Shown: in pieces, positions 62,557-64,000 of the stretch
How positions within the stretch are numbered: the first letter of the stretch is position 1
How the letters are laid out: every line of letters begins with the position of its first letter
Origin: Apis mellifera
Lineage: Eukaryota; Arthropoda; Insecta; Hymenoptera; Apidae
Assembly (NCBI RefSeq): GCF_003254395.2
Contig: NC_037648.1
Location: 372,001 to 436,000 of the forward strand
DNA: 64,000 bases
Direction of reading: 5' to 3'
The notes under the pieces: model-generated
The model's database searches: none
The model's input: only the letters and a program-made list of their open reading frames with translations
Told to the model about the DNA's origin: nothing
Position numbers and translations under genes: made by a program

Positions 62557-64000
62557 ATTTGAACTTCTTTAGAGTTTTTTTTTTTATAATTTTTTTAATA
62601 ATTTTAAATGAAAACTCTCAAACTTTTTTTTGAATTTTTTAAAGGTCAGAATATACACTAATTTTCGACCGAGTTCATTAATAAGGAAAGTTCCAATAAT
62701 TTTTAGTTTTCACTGTCGCAATTGCATTCCGCAATCTTCCGTTCGCCTGGTCTTCCTACCTAATATTTTTTAATTTTAATATTAATTAATCTTTTGATGT
62801 TCTATATTAAATTTATTAAATTTAATATATAAAGAAATATATACATATAATTATAAAAAATTAAAATGAAAATATTAATATAATTACATACAAAAATAGA
62901 AAAATTGAATATAATCCTGTTTTCAAATTTATAAATCATTTCACAATGAAAAATTATCAAAATTATAATTTAAATATAAAAATCACAATTTATAATTTAA
63001 AATAACAACATATATGTACATAAAATATATTAATATATAAAATAAAAATGTTATTGTAAAGTTTATGTTTTTTACATATATTTTTCATTAATCTTATAAA
63101 ATAATTTTTAAATTAAAATTCTGCAACTGAACTAGTAACATTTGTTCAAATAAAATTATTAAATATTAATTTATATATATATTCTATATTATTTAATAAG
63201 TTATTTTGCATTTAATATTGTTTCTTTCTTAAAATCTATTCTTTTTTATCTAAAATTTTTAAAATTTTGAAAAATAAATATGCATATTATTTCTGATCAC
63301 ATATTTCGGCACATAAATCACGAACTGCAATTTCAATAAATATTTATGTTATAATTTTAGAAAATAAACAATGTCAATTTAAAGAAGTTTATAACCAAAA
63401 AAAATAATCTTTTATTTCTTACTAAAATAAAAATTTGAATAGTTAATATTCACAAAATTATATAAAACACAAATTGACCGTGAATTCACTCTTTTTTCAA
63501 TAAAAAAATTCACACAAATATCACGAATTTTTAAAAATGAACAATAAATTTTCATTCTAACCTCTTCAACTGATAGAAGATTGGTAAATCATAAGAAAAC
63601 TTCTTTCCCTGTAACAGTTTAGCGAGATACTGAACGAGAGTTATATCGTATCGTTGTCATAGCATGAGTGAGGGAATCGTATATGCCGAATATTTGTAGT
63701 GGTAATATGCTGTAGAAAGTGTAAGTTAAAAAAGAAATATAATGATGAGATTATTACATTTTATATTTTATTATTAATAATGTATATAAATGTACATATT
63801 TATGTTTTTTAAAATTTTAATTTTAAAAGAAAAAAATATTTTAAAAATTTGAAATACATTTTCTTGATACGTTTATGAACACAGTAAATAAATAATACAA
63901 TAAAAAAAATCTTGAAATAATTTAAAATCTAAAATTAAGCATTGTTTAATGGACTTTTATTTTCGCGAATTAAGAACTAAAATTATTTTAGAATTATATT
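62557..64000. other. 5' flank of LanB2
   Basis: It contains the 5' UTR directly upstream of the LanB2 start; more balanced sequence at about 62660-62760 is the likely leader and core promoter. A second balanced patch lies at 63545-63720. The remainder is AT-rich. No further gene is supported. Confidence 0.6.

Noticed and set aside
1..64000. CRISPR arrays, tRNA or rRNA genes, operons
   Set aside because: Intron-rich eukaryotic DNA; no regular spacer-repeat array was seen, and no cloverleaf-like gene was recognised by eye. A tRNAscan-SE run would settle the tRNA point.

Overview
This is AT-rich insect nuclear DNA with many short introns. A 613-bp mitochondrial COX1 copy reads through in the invertebrate mitochondrial code, and its translation looks like Apis COX1. 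Base composition, gene structure and a mariner relic also fit a honey bee (Apis) or close relative; the genus is an inference. No tRNA, rRNA or CRISPR array was seen.

Layout, left to right. 1-2909: non-coding, probably intronic, with a dead mariner element (591-1776). 2910-5474 (+): 3' part of a membrane dipeptidase (M19) gene. 7895-11137 (-): ANAPC5. 11375-12549: a long MITE-like element holding four 186-bp tandem repeats, in the divergent promoter interval between ANAPC5 and a TREX-type exonuclease (13038-14183, +). 14670-16798 (-): a cGAS-like receptor, convergent with TREX. 18038-22818 (-): a FIRRM/C1orf112 homologue whose intron 4 holds the COX1 numt. 24798-30625 (+): an unrecognised 766-aa, mostly disordered protein with a ten-copy intronic repeat. 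31685-35427 (+): LRSAM1 E3 ligase. 36489-36878 (-): POLE3/CHRAC-14. 37898-38131: a short copy of the same MITE family. 39550-41887 (+): gamma-SNAP. 43909-50222 (+): syntaxin 6. 51617-62556 (-): laminin gamma-1 (LanB2).

I joined exons by hand, checking splice sites and phase. Summed coding lengths are whole codons for ANAPC5 (729 aa), TREX (321), cGLR (421), FIRRM (875), the unknown protein (766), LRSAM1 (705), gamma-SNAP (351), and LanB2 (1620). Three introns carry minor-spliceosome (U12) signatures (FIRRM, gamma-SNAP, syntaxin 6), and two have GC donors (LRSAM1, LanB2).

The most notable points are these. (1) An unannotated alternative first exon lies inside LanB2; it encodes a signal peptide and splices in phase to the second LE repeat. 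It would give a short laminin gamma without its LN domain, laid out like vertebrate laminin gamma-2. (2) A catalytically complete cGAS-like receptor lies next to a catalytically complete TREX-like nuclease, a possible sensor/limiter pair of innate immunity. (3) A MITE family carries a nascent satellite and CRE-like palindromes in its arms at a bidirectional promoter.
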